A stretch of DNA of 64,000 bases, from the NCBI GenBank assembly GCA_045612185.1, contig JAZKYO010000100.1, positions 19,529 through 83,528 on the forward strand, read 5' to 3'. A program made the position numbers and the translations under genes. The number at the start of each line of letters is the position of its first letter. Within the stretch, counting starts at the first letter, position 1. Under the pieces are notes generated by a model. It was not told the DNA's origin, did not search any database, and worked only from the letters and a program-made list of their open reading frames with translations. The DNA is from RGIG8775 sp045612185 (GTDB lineage: Bacteria > Bacillota > Clostridia > Oscillospirales > CAG-272). Below are positions 8,403 to 17,268 of this stretch, piece after piece.

Positions 8403-8440
8403 AGTTGTATTGCGGGAAATCCGCTTTGCATAAGTTAGTC
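8403..8440 (+). repeat. Conserved leader hairpin element, copy 3
   Basis: TTGTATTGCGGGAAATCCGC then TTTGCATAAGTTAGTC, upstream of the gene at 8473. Confidence 0.75.
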
Positions 8441-8472
8441 CATCAAAAATTTTATTTAAGGAGGAAAAGACA

Positions 8473-10140
8473 ATGACTAACAAGAAGACAACCAAGCGCG
8501 CGTTGCTCCTTAGCGTTGTAGCACTTTTGCTTTGCTTCACAATGCTTATGGGTACAACCTACGCATGGTTCACAGACTCTGTTACGAGCACTGGAAACAA
8601 GATCGTAGCAGGTGAGCTTGACGTTCAGCTTTTGATGCATGACGGCACAAACTATGTTGACATCTCCAACGTTAACGATCCCATAATCGGTGCCGCTATC
8701 TTTGGCGAGGGCACAACAGCAAACGCTAACACCGCAGCTACCCTTTGGGAGCCCGGCAAGACCCAGACTGTATATCTTTCTATCAAGAATGCAGGCACAC
8801 TTGACCTCAAGTACATGGTTGCTATCGAGGTTACCGATGTAACCAATAACCTTACAGAGGTTATGCAGTACGCTATCACTCCCGATGCTAAACCCGACAA
8901 CGGTCTCGTTACAGGTTGGGTTGCGGACGCAGGCAAGTACGTTGTTAAAGGCACTAACCCCACAGATGCTGTAAACGTTGTTCTTGGCAAGGGCGCTGAG
9001 CACTTCTTCGCTCTTTCCGTTCACATGGACGAGGATGCAGGCAATGACTACATGAACGGTTCTATCACATTCGACATCAAGGTACTTGCTACTCAGCTTA
9101 ACTCTGAGGAAGACAGCTTTGGTAAGGACTACGACAAGAATGCCGTATATCCTCAGGGTACAGCAGTTATCGCTGCCCAGACTATTACCGGAACAGCTGT
9201 TGCAGGCGAAACAGCAAACCTCACTAACGCAGACGGAACATTCACAGTAGAAGCAACTGCAGGTGCAACCGGTGAAGTTAAGGCTACCATTGCTCCCATA
9301 AGCGCAACAAATGAAGCTTTCACCGCTGCAGGTTCAACCGGCAAGAGCCTTGTTTCCTATGACGTTGAGGTTACAGGTCATGAAGACGGTACTCCCGTTA
9401 CCTTCAGCTTCTTTGTAGGTGAAGATCTTGCAGATGTAGTAATCTTCCACAAGGGTGCTCCTATGACAGATGGCACATACTCTTACTCTGCAAGCACAGG
9501 TTACGTAACAGTTACCACAAGTGACTTCTCCCCCTTTGAGGCAGCTTTCTACTATGCTGGCGATCTTCCCGTTGCAAAGGTTTCGTCCTTGACCGACATT
9601 CCCGAGGAACTTGAAGTTGGTTATCTCTTCGAAGCAACCGAAGAGATCCCCGAGCCCGAAGGCGAGAATGGCGAATTCACCGATGAGCAGATCGAAGCTT
9701 TCCTTGAAAAAGTTGCTCCCTACGGTCTCTGGCACGCTGACTTCGTTGTTTCCTTTGATAAGGACGTAGCTGAGGGCGCTGTTGTTCTCGGCGGTCAGTA
9801 CGATGAATGGAGCGAGACCTGGGTATGCTTCAACACCTACAGAGACATCAAAGCAGGTGAGCGTCTCCGTTTGCTCGGTCAGGCTTATGCAGAATTGACT
9901 AACAACGAAAACAACAAAATCTACATGAATTACGCTGAGCTTTGCGGCTTTGTTCGTGAATTCAGCTGCGGCGTTGGTGCTAACGATGAAAGCGTAAGCG
10001 GTACAACTGTTACCGTCGAGCTTCGTCTTTACGAGACATATTCTGAGGAAGAGTGTCTTGAAAAGTTCGGTTATTCTTCTATAAACGAAGAAACAGGCAA
10101 ATCTGTAGTAATCGCTACATACAACTACACATTCAAGTAA
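8473..10140 (+). CDS. SipW-signal protein with TasA-like head and extra C-terminal domains
   Basis: 555 residues from ATG 8473. The first ~50 codons are almost identical in DNA to those at 5133, including the ribosome site. SipW-type signal (TTYAWFTDS), TasA-like domain (about 30-220), then a beta-rich linker (about 230-360; Ala/Thr-rich) and a terminal domain (about 370-555) of unknown family with alternating acidic and aromatic segments, e.g. 'LGGQYDEWSETWVCFNTYRD'. Probably a secreted variant subunit presenting its own C-terminal module. No catalytic motif was recognised. Confidence 0.75.
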   Translation: MTNKKTTKRALLLSVVALLLCFTMLMGTTYAWFTDSVTSTGNKIVAGELDVQLLMHDGTNYVDISNVNDPIIGAAIFGEGTTANANTAATLWEPGKTQTVYLSIKNAGTLDLKYMVAIEVTDVTNNLTEVMQYAITPDAKPDNGLVTGWVADAGKYVVKGTNPTDAVNVVLGKGAEHFFALSVHMDEDAGNDYMNGSITFDIKVLATQLNSEEDSFGKDYDKNAVYPQGTAVIAAQTITGTAVAGETANLTNADGTFTVEATAGATGEVKATIAPISATNEAFTAAGSTGKSLVSYDVEVTGHEDGTPVTFSFFVGEDLADVVIFHKGAPMTDGTYSYSASTGYVTVTTSDFSPFEAAFYYAGDLPVAKVSSLTDIPEELEVGYLFEATEEIPEPEGENGEFTDEQIEAFLEKVAPYGLWHADFVVSFDKDVAEGAVVLGGQYDEWSETWVCFNTYRDIKAGERLRLLGQAYAELTNNENNKIYMNYAELCGFVREFSCGVGANDESVSGTTVTVELRLYETYSEEECLEKFGYSSINEETGKSVVIATYNYTFK

Positions 10141-10154
10141 TATCTCAAAGCCTA

Positions 10155-10222
10155 CCCAAGCCCCTCGGGGCTTGGGCGGCAATCAAAGGGCATAAGATTT
10201 ACACTTATACCTTTTGATTACC
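10155..10222 (+). repeat. Tandem two-hairpin intergenic element, copy 2
   Basis: Hairpin 1: CCCAAGCCCC (10155-10164), loop TC, GGGGCTTGGG. Hairpin 2: 10178-10196 with 10204-10222, keeping the GG-AATCAAA-GG pattern; differences from copy 1 are in paired or loop positions, which supports a conserved RNA fold. Confidence 0.75.
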
Positions 10223-10251
10223 GTTAAAATTAATTTTAAAAGGAGATAAAA

Positions 10252-13200
10252 ATGAAAAACACACGCAAGTCATTGTTTTGCAGCATAATTGCTCTCTTGC
10301 TCTGCTTTTCCATGCTTCTCGGTACAACCTACGCTTGGTTTACCGACTCGGTAACCAGTGTAAACAACATTATCAAGGCAGGTAACCTTGATATCGCTAT
10401 GTACTGGAACGAGGACCTTACGGGCAGCTGGAAAAACATTGAAAACGAAAACAAGCTTTTCGACTATGACAAATGGGAACCCGGCTACACCGAGGTAAGA
10501 TACGTAAAAATCGTTAACGAAGGCAATCTTGCTTTCAGATACGCAATGAGCGTTCTTCCTTTGGGTGAGGTAGGAATACTTGCCAATGTAATCGACGTTT
10601 ACTACGTTGAAAATCCCACAGCTCCCATAGGCGACAGAACACAGCTGACCGCTCCCGTTGGCACACTTGCTCAGGTTATCGCGGGTGAGTTTGTCACAAG
10701 TGGAAAAATGGAGAACAAGGGCGACGAGCTTATCGTCGGTATCGCTCTCAAAATGCGCGAGGATGCGGGCAACGAGTATCAGGGCAAGTCTGTTGGAGAC
10801 GCTTTCTCCATTCAGATCGTAGCAACACAGCTTGCGCACGAAAACGACTCCTTTGACAATACGTATGACGAAAACGCAACCTTCCCCGATGCTCCCGTAA
10901 ACGAGGGCGTAACGGCTCCCGTTGAAAACGAGAACGGATTGGCTAAGAACGACGTTGCGCTTAACGGCACGAACGCTTCCGCAACCGTTCCCGCAGGCAC
11001 CAAGCTTGAGGATGGCGCGTCAAAGCTCACACTTACAGTTACCGAGCTTAACGAAAGCGGCGCAAATATCGCGCTGGGTGAAAACGATGAGACAAAGTCT
11101 CTCGACGTCCATATCGACGGCGTTGCGGCTACAAACGACAAGCCTATAGTTATATCTCTCGGAGCTATTGCTCCCATAGGACAGAACAGCGGCAACTTCA
11201 AGCTCTATCACGTAGAAAACGGTCAGAGCAACCAAATGACTGCTGTTGCAAGCGTTGCGGAGCTTGTAGCTCACAACCAATTCTACTATGACCCCGCAAC
11301 GGGCGAAGTAACAGTTGCTATGGCAACTTTCTCCGAGGTCGCTCTCGTGGCTGACACCGTAAACGCTTGGGAAGGCGTAGTTGCGACCGCTTTCGCGCGC
11401 GGTACAGGTACTGAAGACGACCCCTACATTATCGCAAACGCTGACCAGTTCGTATATTTAGGCGATCTTATTTCCAACTATAATGAGAATTATGGAGACA
11501 AATACTACAAGCTCGTTGCCGACATAAACCTCGGCGGTGAGGAAAACGCAAACGAGGGACACATTTTCTATCCCATAGGTTATCACAAGGTAGGCGGTGA
11601 AATCGCGCCTGCAGACCTTGATGACGCTCCCGTTTTCGATTATTTTGATGACGCGGGCGAGGATTATGCGGTTTCTCACGTCAGCGCAATAGCTGATAAT
11701 GGTACAACTTGGTACACCTACGGCGGTGCTTTTCAAGGCACTTTTGACGGAAACGGACACACCATTTCCAACATCTATCAGAACACCTGGCAATTGAAGG
11801 GTAACTACAGCGGTAATTACTGGAACGCCGCAATGGGTCTGTTCGGCTACGTAAACGGCGGTACTGTAAAGAACCTTACGGTTGACAACTTCTCTTCCGA
11901 CGGCGAGTTTACCCCCACGGGCGTTATCGCGGCTTACGCGGTTAACTCCACCTTTGAAAATATTGCTATCACAAACTGCAATCCCCGCGTTTACAACACG
12001 GGTAACGGCGGTATCGTAGGTATCGGCGGTAATTCAAGTGACCCCGACACTTATGCGCTCACGTTCACCAATATCACTATAGACAACACCAACAAGATTT
12101 CGGCTCTTTGGGGCTCTTGGGACGTTGCCTGCGGCGGTCTTGTAGGTATGTTCCGCGGTGCGGGTCAAGTATACATGACCAACTGCCACGTTGCGGCGCA
12201 GATCGACGTTTTCAACGACGTTTGCGGTAACTATCAGTATTATTGGTACCGCTACTCGGGCATGATGATCGGTACAAATAAGAACATGATTACCGACACA
12301 AACGGTTACACCGTTCCCGAAACAAGCAAGTTCCACGCCGAGAACTGCACGGTTCACTTTGGCGATTGGAACGACTACTACTACTGCGAGCTTGTAGCCA
12401 ACTCTCTCGCATCCTATACTCACGACCACCAGTTCAGCCGTTTGACACAGATTCAGAACGTTTCCGAAATTCAGGACGCAAACGGCAATTGGATAACGAC
12501 CGGCAACTACATTTTGATGAACGGCAAGACTCCTACAGAGACCTGCTACCACATAGTAAACCAAAACGGAACGCTTACACAGCATCTTCACACCGACGCG
12601 GGTGAGGAGACAGTAAACGGTGAAACTGTTCTTAAGGAAAATAATCAGCGCGTTTACCTTCCCTTTAACCAGCTCTTCACGGGCTACGGCTGGGGCGTAA
12701 AGCACATTCCCGTATATAACGGCGAGGACTACGCGTTTGATGGAATTACCATTCTTGACCGCGAAGTGGCTGATTCTGTTAAGAAGTTTGAAACCAAGTT
12801 TACAGGTGACTTCCTCTACCGTATAGGTAATCAGAATACAGTTTCTCTCGGTTCACTCTTTAAGGAAATAGACAATGTCAAACCTTCTGTGACAGATTCC
12901 GGCGTTTGGGTAACTGTCGAAGCAATTGACGAAAACTCCAACGTCAGCGGTGTATTCACAAAGGATACCGATACTTGGACTAACGGCACACTCAAATTCA
13001 GCGGCACAGGCGTTGTAAAGGTAACTATTCAGGACTATAACTACTGCAAGCCTACCGTTCTCTACCTTGAAGTTGTTGATGCAACCAACTTGACTTCCGC
13101 AACCGGAACAATAACCGGCGGTACGTTCGTATTGCTTTGTGATGTTAATACTTCAACTTATGTAAACTATTGGGACTGCACACTTTACGGAAACGGTTTC

Positions 13201-15576
13201 ACATACTCTCTTAACGGTGCGCCCACGGCATACAACTCCAAGCAGGGACACGGTATACTTATTACCAAAAACGCGACCCTTGACAACCTTGTAATTGTCG
13301 GTGATGTATACAACTCCTACGGAGCTTATACAAATCAGGATTATTACAATTCCGCAGTTGACGTTGTAGGCGACACTGTAATTCAGAACTGCTATATCTC
13401 CGGTTGTTCTGCGCCTATATCCACCCGTGCAAATGCTACGATTACTAATACCACCTTGTACGGTGGAACAGTAGCTAACTTGATTATCAAATCAGGCACC
13501 GTTACGTTGGAAGACGTAACTACAGCCAATTACGACGACGGCAGATCACTTGTAGGAATGGGTATTGTTATCCACTCCGAAGCGACAGAATCCGCAAAGC
13601 TTATTCTTAACGGAACGCTTACTCAGTACAACTTTATAAGCGAAAGCAAAGTTCCTACCGACACATACGCAAAAAATTTGCATACCGCAATGTTTGGTAA
13701 TTCCTGCAGTAAGTATCATTTTGGAACAAGTCCTAACCGTTACGTTAACGCCGGTATTATCTCTCTGACAGCTTTGTTTAACGAATATGACATCACGGAC
13801 AACGCTAATACAGGATACGTAGGAAATGCTGTAACCGTAAGTGGAGTAAACGGCTACGTATATACACAGCCCAATACAAGCGGCTCTGTAAACAACAACT
13901 GTCCCGAGTATAAGCCCACCACCCAAGGAGCGGTTTCGCCGAGCTATAGCTTTGACCACACTATAAATGAGGTGGCAAAAACCGATGGTAGCAATGACTA
14001 TTGCTACGAGGAAAGCGGCACCGTATATATCTCAATGGACGAGGGCGATTCTTTCGATTGGAATACTTCCATTTTGACAGTAACCAAGCTTGGCAACAAG
14101 CTCGATTATACGGTTACTATGAATGCCACCGACTATACGGGAAAAACTATTACCTTTAACACCGCCGGTGATTATACGGTGACGTATACTTATACAGATG
14201 GATACAATAGCAAGCTTAATGAAAAAGGCGACGTTACAACTTACGAAATAACGTATACGAAAACCGTTGCAATCAACGTATCTATTATCAAACCGACTAC
14301 CAAGCACGCGGAGTTTACTTTTGGTAGCGCAGGAACAGCCTCCACTTCGACAACTGTTGGGAATAATACCTACATTATGCCTAACGTTACCGCGACAAGC
14401 TCCACGGTTGGAAGCATAACGGTTAGTGGAACAACAATTTACTATCCTATTGTCAATGCGTATACGTCAGACGGCGCAACCGCACATTCTTCTTTGAATA
14501 GTTGGTATATGTGCTATCCTGTGTTCAAAAACGTTATTTCGATTACAGATTATGAAAGTGCAGGAACAGGAAACGCCGTCACATATGGCAGTTCTACCAC
14601 GACTATGCCCAGCGGCTTGTCGTTGACAGCGTATTCTAATTATTTCTCGCAGACAACGGCTCCCAGTGGTGCGGTAAGCTTTACTTCGGGTGGTGCGGAT
14701 ATCGCTTTTAAGTATCAGGCAAGTAACAGCGCGTCAAGCACACCGACAACGCTGAGTAACGTTTTGATATATGCTTCTCCTACATTAAGCAACAACGCAC
14801 GTAACGAGATGTATCTGTTGGTACAGTACAAATATCAGGACAATGCCGGCGCGACTTACTATTACTATGTGGGATATCATATGCCACAGACAACGGTGAA
14901 AAACGTATGCGTAACCCCCGATACACCTGTAACACTCGCTGACGGAAGCCAAAAGCGCATCGACCAAGTGACATATGAAGATCAACTTCTGGTTTGGGAT
15001 TTCTTCAACGGCGAATATACCGTTGTTCCTTCCGCTATCATTTTCGATCACGGATATGATAATCGCAGAGTTCTGAACTTGAATTTTGAGAATGGTATCA
15101 CAGTTAAAGTTATTACAAATCACGGATTTTATCATGCACAAAGCGATTCGTTCGTATTCATTGACGAGGAGAACGTTGAATCGTATATCGGTTCAGACTT
15201 TGTGAGAATGAGCGGAGACAGTTACGATACGGTTAAGCTTATTGGATATTCTGTAACAGAAGAATATACCGGCGCATATTCGATACAGACTGCGTTGCAT
15301 AACAACTTTATGGTTGAAGGAATGTTCTCGATCACTGAGCCGGAATTTGACGGCTGGTTCGACTACTTCGTAATCGGTGAGGGAATGAAGTATGACGAGG
15401 AAAAAATGCAGGCTGATATTGAAAAGTACGGCTTATACACCTATGAGGAATTTGCCGAGTATGTAACTTATGAACAATTCATCGCATTTAACGGACCGTA
15501 CTTGAAGGTATTGGTAGGTAGAGGCGTTGTTACTTATGAGCAGATTCTCGCACTCATTGATGCCTACGTAAATTAA
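10252..15576 (+). CDS. Giant SipW-signal surface protein with C-terminal Hint domain
   Basis: 1774 residues from ATG 10252 (AAAAGGAGATAAAA). SipW-type signal (LLGTTYAWFTDS), TasA-like domain (about 35-200), beta-rich linker, a GLUG/beta-helix-like region starting 'GTGTEDDPYIIANADQFVYL' (about residue 385) with 'FQGTFDGNGHTISNIY', further beta-helix and Ig-like stretches, then a Hint domain (about 1553-1695): nucleophile Cys1553 in C-V-T-P-D-T-P-V-T-L-A-D-G, I-T-N-H block-B-like motif with His1624, and A-L-H-N-N-F-M-V-E-G near 1683. About 75 residues with a 'YEQF.AFNGPYLKVLVG' motif follow. Hint domains catalyse N-S acyl shift; the terminal intein His-Asn-Cys/Ser junction is absent. Confidence 0.85.
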   Translation: MKNTRKSLFCSIIALLLCFSMLLGTTYAWFTDSVTSVNNIIKAGNLDIAMYWNEDLTGSWKNIENENKLFDYDKWEPGYTEVRYVKIVNEGNLAFRYAMSVLPLGEVGILANVIDVYYVENPTAPIGDRTQLTAPVGTLAQVIAGEFVTSGKMENKGDELIVGIALKMREDAGNEYQGKSVGDAFSIQIVATQLAHENDSFDNTYDENATFPDAPVNEGVTAPVENENGLAKNDVALNGTNASATVPAGTKLEDGASKLTLTVTELNESGANIALGENDETKSLDVHIDGVAATNDKPIVISLGAIAPIGQNSGNFKLYHVENGQSNQMTAVASVAELVAHNQFYYDPATGEVTVAMATFSEVALVADTVNAWEGVVATAFARGTGTEDDPYIIANADQFVYLGDLISNYNENYGDKYYKLVADINLGGEENANEGHIFYPIGYHKVGGEIAPADLDDAPVFDYFDDAGEDYAVSHVSAIADNGTTWYTYGGAFQGTFDGNGHTISNIYQNTWQLKGNYSGNYWNAAMGLFGYVNGGTVKNLTVDNFSSDGEFTPTGVIAAYAVNSTFENIAITNCNPRVYNTGNGGIVGIGGNSSDPDTYALTFTNITIDNTNKISALWGSWDVACGGLVGMFRGAGQVYMTNCHVAAQIDVFNDVCGNYQYYWYRYSGMMIGTNKNMITDTNGYTVPETSKFHAENCTVHFGDWNDYYYCELVANSLASYTHDHQFSRLTQIQNVSEIQDANGNWITTGNYILMNGKTPTETCYHIVNQNGTLTQHLHTDAGEETVNGETVLKENNQRVYLPFNQLFTGYGWGVKHIPVYNGEDYAFDGITILDREVADSVKKFETKFTGDFLYRIGNQNTVSLGSLFKEIDNVKPSVTDSGVWVTVEAIDENSNVSGVFTKDTDTWTNGTLKFSGTGVVKVTIQDYNYCKPTVLYLEVVDATNLTSATGTITGGTFVLLCDVNTSTYVNYWDCTLYGNGFTYSLNGAPTAYNSKQGHGILITKNATLDNLVIVGDVYNSYGAYTNQDYYNSAVDVVGDTVIQNCYISGCSAPISTRANATITNTTLYGGTVANLIIKSGTVTLEDVTTANYDDGRSLVGMGIVIHSEATESAKLILNGTLTQYNFISESKVPTDTYAKNLHTAMFGNSCSKYHFGTSPNRYVNAGIISLTALFNEYDITDNANTGYVGNAVTVSGVNGYVYTQPNTSGSVNNNCPEYKPTTQGAVSPSYSFDHTINEVAKTDGSNDYCYEESGTVYISMDEGDSFDWNTSILTVTKLGNKLDYTVTMNATDYTGKTITFNTAGDYTVTYTYTDGYNSKLNEKGDVTTYEITYTKTVAINVSIIKPTTKHAEFTFGSAGTASTSTTVGNNTYIMPNVTATSSTVGSITVSGTTIYYPIVNAYTSDGATAHSSLNSWYMCYPVFKNVISITDYESAGTGNAVTYGSSTTTMPSGLSLTAYSNYFSQTTAPSGAVSFTSGGADIAFKYQASNSASSTPTTLSNVLIYASPTLSNNARNEMYLLVQYKYQDNAGATYYYYVGYHMPQTTVKNVCVTPDTPVTLADGSQKRIDQVTYEDQLLVWDFFNGEYTVVPSAIIFDHGYDNRRVLNLNFENGITVKVITNHGFYHAQSDSFVFIDEENVESYIGSDFVRMSGDSYDTVKLIGYSVTEEYTGAYSIQTALHNNFMVEGMFSITEPEFDGWFDYFVIGEGMKYDEEKMQADIEKYGLYTYEEFAEYVTYEQFIAFNGPYLKVLVGRGVVTYEQILALIDAYVN

Positions 15577-15584
15577 AAAAACTC

Positions 15585-15641
15585 CCCGCCGCCTTCAGGT
15601 GGGAAAATCAAAGGGTGCAAAAAGAGATTTGAACCTTTTGA
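15585..15641 (+). repeat. Tandem two-hairpin element, degenerate copy 3
   Basis: CCCGCC (15585-15590) pairs with GGTGGG (15598-15603); TCAAAGGGTGCAAA (15608-15621) pairs with TTTGAACCTTTTGA (15628-15641). The AATCAAAGGG / CCTTTTGA core of copies 1 and 2 is kept. Confidence 0.55.
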
Positions 15642-15688
15642 ACACTAAAAATATTAACTCATGTAGATACTCGAAAGGAGGAAACGCT

Positions 15689-16501
15689 TTGGAAAAACAG
15701 AATAAATTTGAAAAGCTTACTGACAAGGCGTTTTCTCGCTTGATAGTCACTTCGATGCTTGGAATATTTATTTCCATCATATCGCTTTGCTCGGTAACGT
15801 GGGCGTGGTTCAGTCAGGATATTACTGTTCCGTCCAACACTATAAAGGCAGGTTATTACGAGGCTAACCTTTCGGTAGCTAACGTGACCTATTCAACGTC
15901 AGTAACCGCTGACAACAAAACCGTTACCGTGCAAAACGAGTCACCGATAGACGCTGACACCTCTGTTCAAGGCTTTTACAGGTATATGTTTGACGGAAAT
16001 TCAGTATACAAGGTTAACATTCCCTACACTGCCAACGGCAGCAACGGATACTGCAAAATCCATATAGAGGGCTTGACTGCGCCGTTATTTGCAAACATTT
16101 CGTCAAACGACAGCGAGTTTGATTTCTTGATTAAGCTATCAAGCGCAGCTGAGGTTCGCTTTGAGCTTCGTTGGGGTACACACAGCGGAGAAAACGCTGT
16201 TGCTGACGGTGAGTTGCTGGAAGTTACCATTCCGGGCGACCAAGCCGAGAAACCGGCTGAAGAGCCACAACCCGTAGAGACTGAGCCCGTTGAAACTCAG
16301 CCTGTCGAGACTGAGCCCGTCGAAACCGAGCCAGTTGAGACTCAGCCTGTTGAAACCGAGCCCGTTGAGACCGAGCCTGTTGAAACTCAGCCTGTCGAGA
16401 CCGAGCCTGTTGAAACCGAGCCCGTCGAGACCGAGCCCGTCGAGACCGAGCCTGTTGAAATTAACAACGACGCTTCGGAAGCTTCAGAAACAAACGAATA
16501 A
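15689..16501 (+). CDS. SipW-signal-like membrane/surface protein with PVETEP repeat tail
   Basis: 270 residues. TTG 15689 is preferred: GGAGGAAACG (15677 onward) is well spaced, whereas the upstream in-frame ATG lies in the hairpin element. A hydrophobic segment (about 20-45) ends V-T-W-A-W-F-S-Q-D, a diverged SipW-type signature, followed by a beta domain to about residue 185. The C-terminus is a run of P-V-E-T-E-P / P-V-E-T-Q-P repeats (about 195-260), like the stalk of the 2622 gene but without a terminal membrane helix. It closes the operon and precedes a strong terminator. Role unknown; capping or wall-spanning stalk is possible. Confidence 0.7.
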   Translation: MEKQNKFEKLTDKAFSRLIVTSMLGIFISIISLCSVTWAWFSQDITVPSNTIKAGYYEANLSVANVTYSTSVTADNKTVTVQNESPIDADTSVQGFYRYMFDGNSVYKVNIPYTANGSNGYCKIHIEGLTAPLFANISSNDSEFDFLIKLSSAAEVRFELRWGTHSGENAVADGELLEVTIPGDQAEKPAEEPQPVETEPVETQPVETEPVETEPVETQPVETEPVETEPVETQPVETEPVETEPVETEPVETEPVEINNDASEASETNE

Positions 16502-16510
16502 TACAATGCA

Positions 16511-16546
16511 AAAGGCGAAGGAGATTTTTCCTTCGCCTTTACTTAT
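16511..16546 (+). terminator. Strong terminator closing the surface operon
   Basis: AAAGGCGAAGGA (16511-16522), loop GATTTT, TCCTTCGCCTTT (16529-16540). Perfect 12-bp stem. Confidence 0.85.
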
Positions 16547-16619
16547 TTGGTTAAAATCTCGACACTTTGCCGAGACGGTACAAAAACAAAAAAGCATAGC
16601 GCTTTCTTCTTTTTCTTCT

Positions 16620-16945
16620 CGCGCGTGCCCTCCCCAGTCGCATAGTCGCAGTGTGTCGCTCGGGGACTCGCATAAAACAGATAAAGCCGAATGAGATTGA
16701 CTCTTTCTTTTTATTTCTGCCCGCGCGTTGCCCTCCCCAGTCGCATAGTCGCCGCGCGTCGCTCGGGGACTCGCTTCCTTCGGCTCCTTGCTTTGAGGGG
16801 TATCGCTTCGCCAAAACGCCACCCGTGGCGGTTTAGCTTGCTCACCCTACCACCCCGCTTGGGGTGGCATAATGACCGCACGTTCGAGCAGAATCGCATA
16901 AAACAGATAAAGACGAATGAGATAAACTCATTCGGCTTTATCTGG
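16620..16945. repeat. Degenerate direct-repeat region beside tRNA-Pro
   Basis: Two copies of a ~55-bp unit containing CCCTCCCCAGTCGCATAGTC and GTCGCTCGGGGACTCGC (about 16622-16673 and 16728-16775). A second repeated unit (TCGCATAAAACAGATAAAG then MCGAATGAGAT) lies at 16668-16697 and 16893-16922. CCACCCC-GCTT-GGGGTGG near 16850 forms a hairpin. Short ORFs on both strands show no coding character. Probably eroded duplications of the tRNA flank. Confidence 0.5.
16905..16942 (-). terminator. Terminator of tRNA-Pro
   Basis: AGATAAAGMCGAATGAG pairs with CTCATTCGGCTTTATCT around an ATAAA loop, immediately 3' of the tRNA on the minus strand. Confidence 0.65.
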
Positions 16946-17018
16946 TCTAAGTGACACGACTTGAACGTGCGGCCTCTACCACCCCAAGGTAGCGCTCTCC
17001 CAACTGAGCTACACCTAG
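16943..17018 (-). tRNA. tRNA-Pro (anticodon GGG)
   Basis: All four stems pair: acceptor CTAGGTG/CACTTAG (one G-U), D-stem GCTC/GAGC, anticodon stem CTACC/GGTAG with loop TTGGGGT (anticodon GGG), T-stem GCACG/CGTGT with TTCAAGT loop. Discriminator A and an encoded CCA follow. 76 nt. It decodes CCC/CCU. Confidence 0.93.
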
Positions 17019-17233
17019 ATGTCTTAACGACTTGGATATTATACCACAACTATGAGAGAAAGTCAAGTGTTTTTTGGAATTTTTTTAAAAGTTTTTTGTG
17101 TTTTTTTGTCGAAAAATTTATTTTGATTTGTCAATCGGCAAAGTGTACAAAATACCCCCCGTTTTAGTGGATATTTTTCTATGCTATGTAATTTTAACCA
17201 AACTTTTCGCTAAAAAAACGTCACTTTTAACAA

Positions 17234-17262
17234 TTTACAAATCGACAAATATGTGGTACAAT
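17234..17262 (+). promoter_or_regulatory. Sigma-A promoter of ncRNA locus
   Basis: TTTACA (17234-17239), 17-bp spacer, TACAAT (17257-17262). No ORF with a ribosome site follows before the next terminator. Confidence 0.75.
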
Positions 17263-17268
17263 GTTAAT

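Noticed and set aside
16843..16895. A second, degenerate tRNA-Pro on the plus strand
   Set aside because: Only an anticodon-loop-like TTGGGGT and a T-arm-like CGCACGTTCGAGC are present; acceptor and D stems do not pair.
16484..16954. Overlapping ORFs of 60-134 codons on both strands near tRNA-Pro
   Set aside because: They run through repeats and hairpins, have Arg/Ser/Pro-rich nonsense-like translations and no ribosome site.
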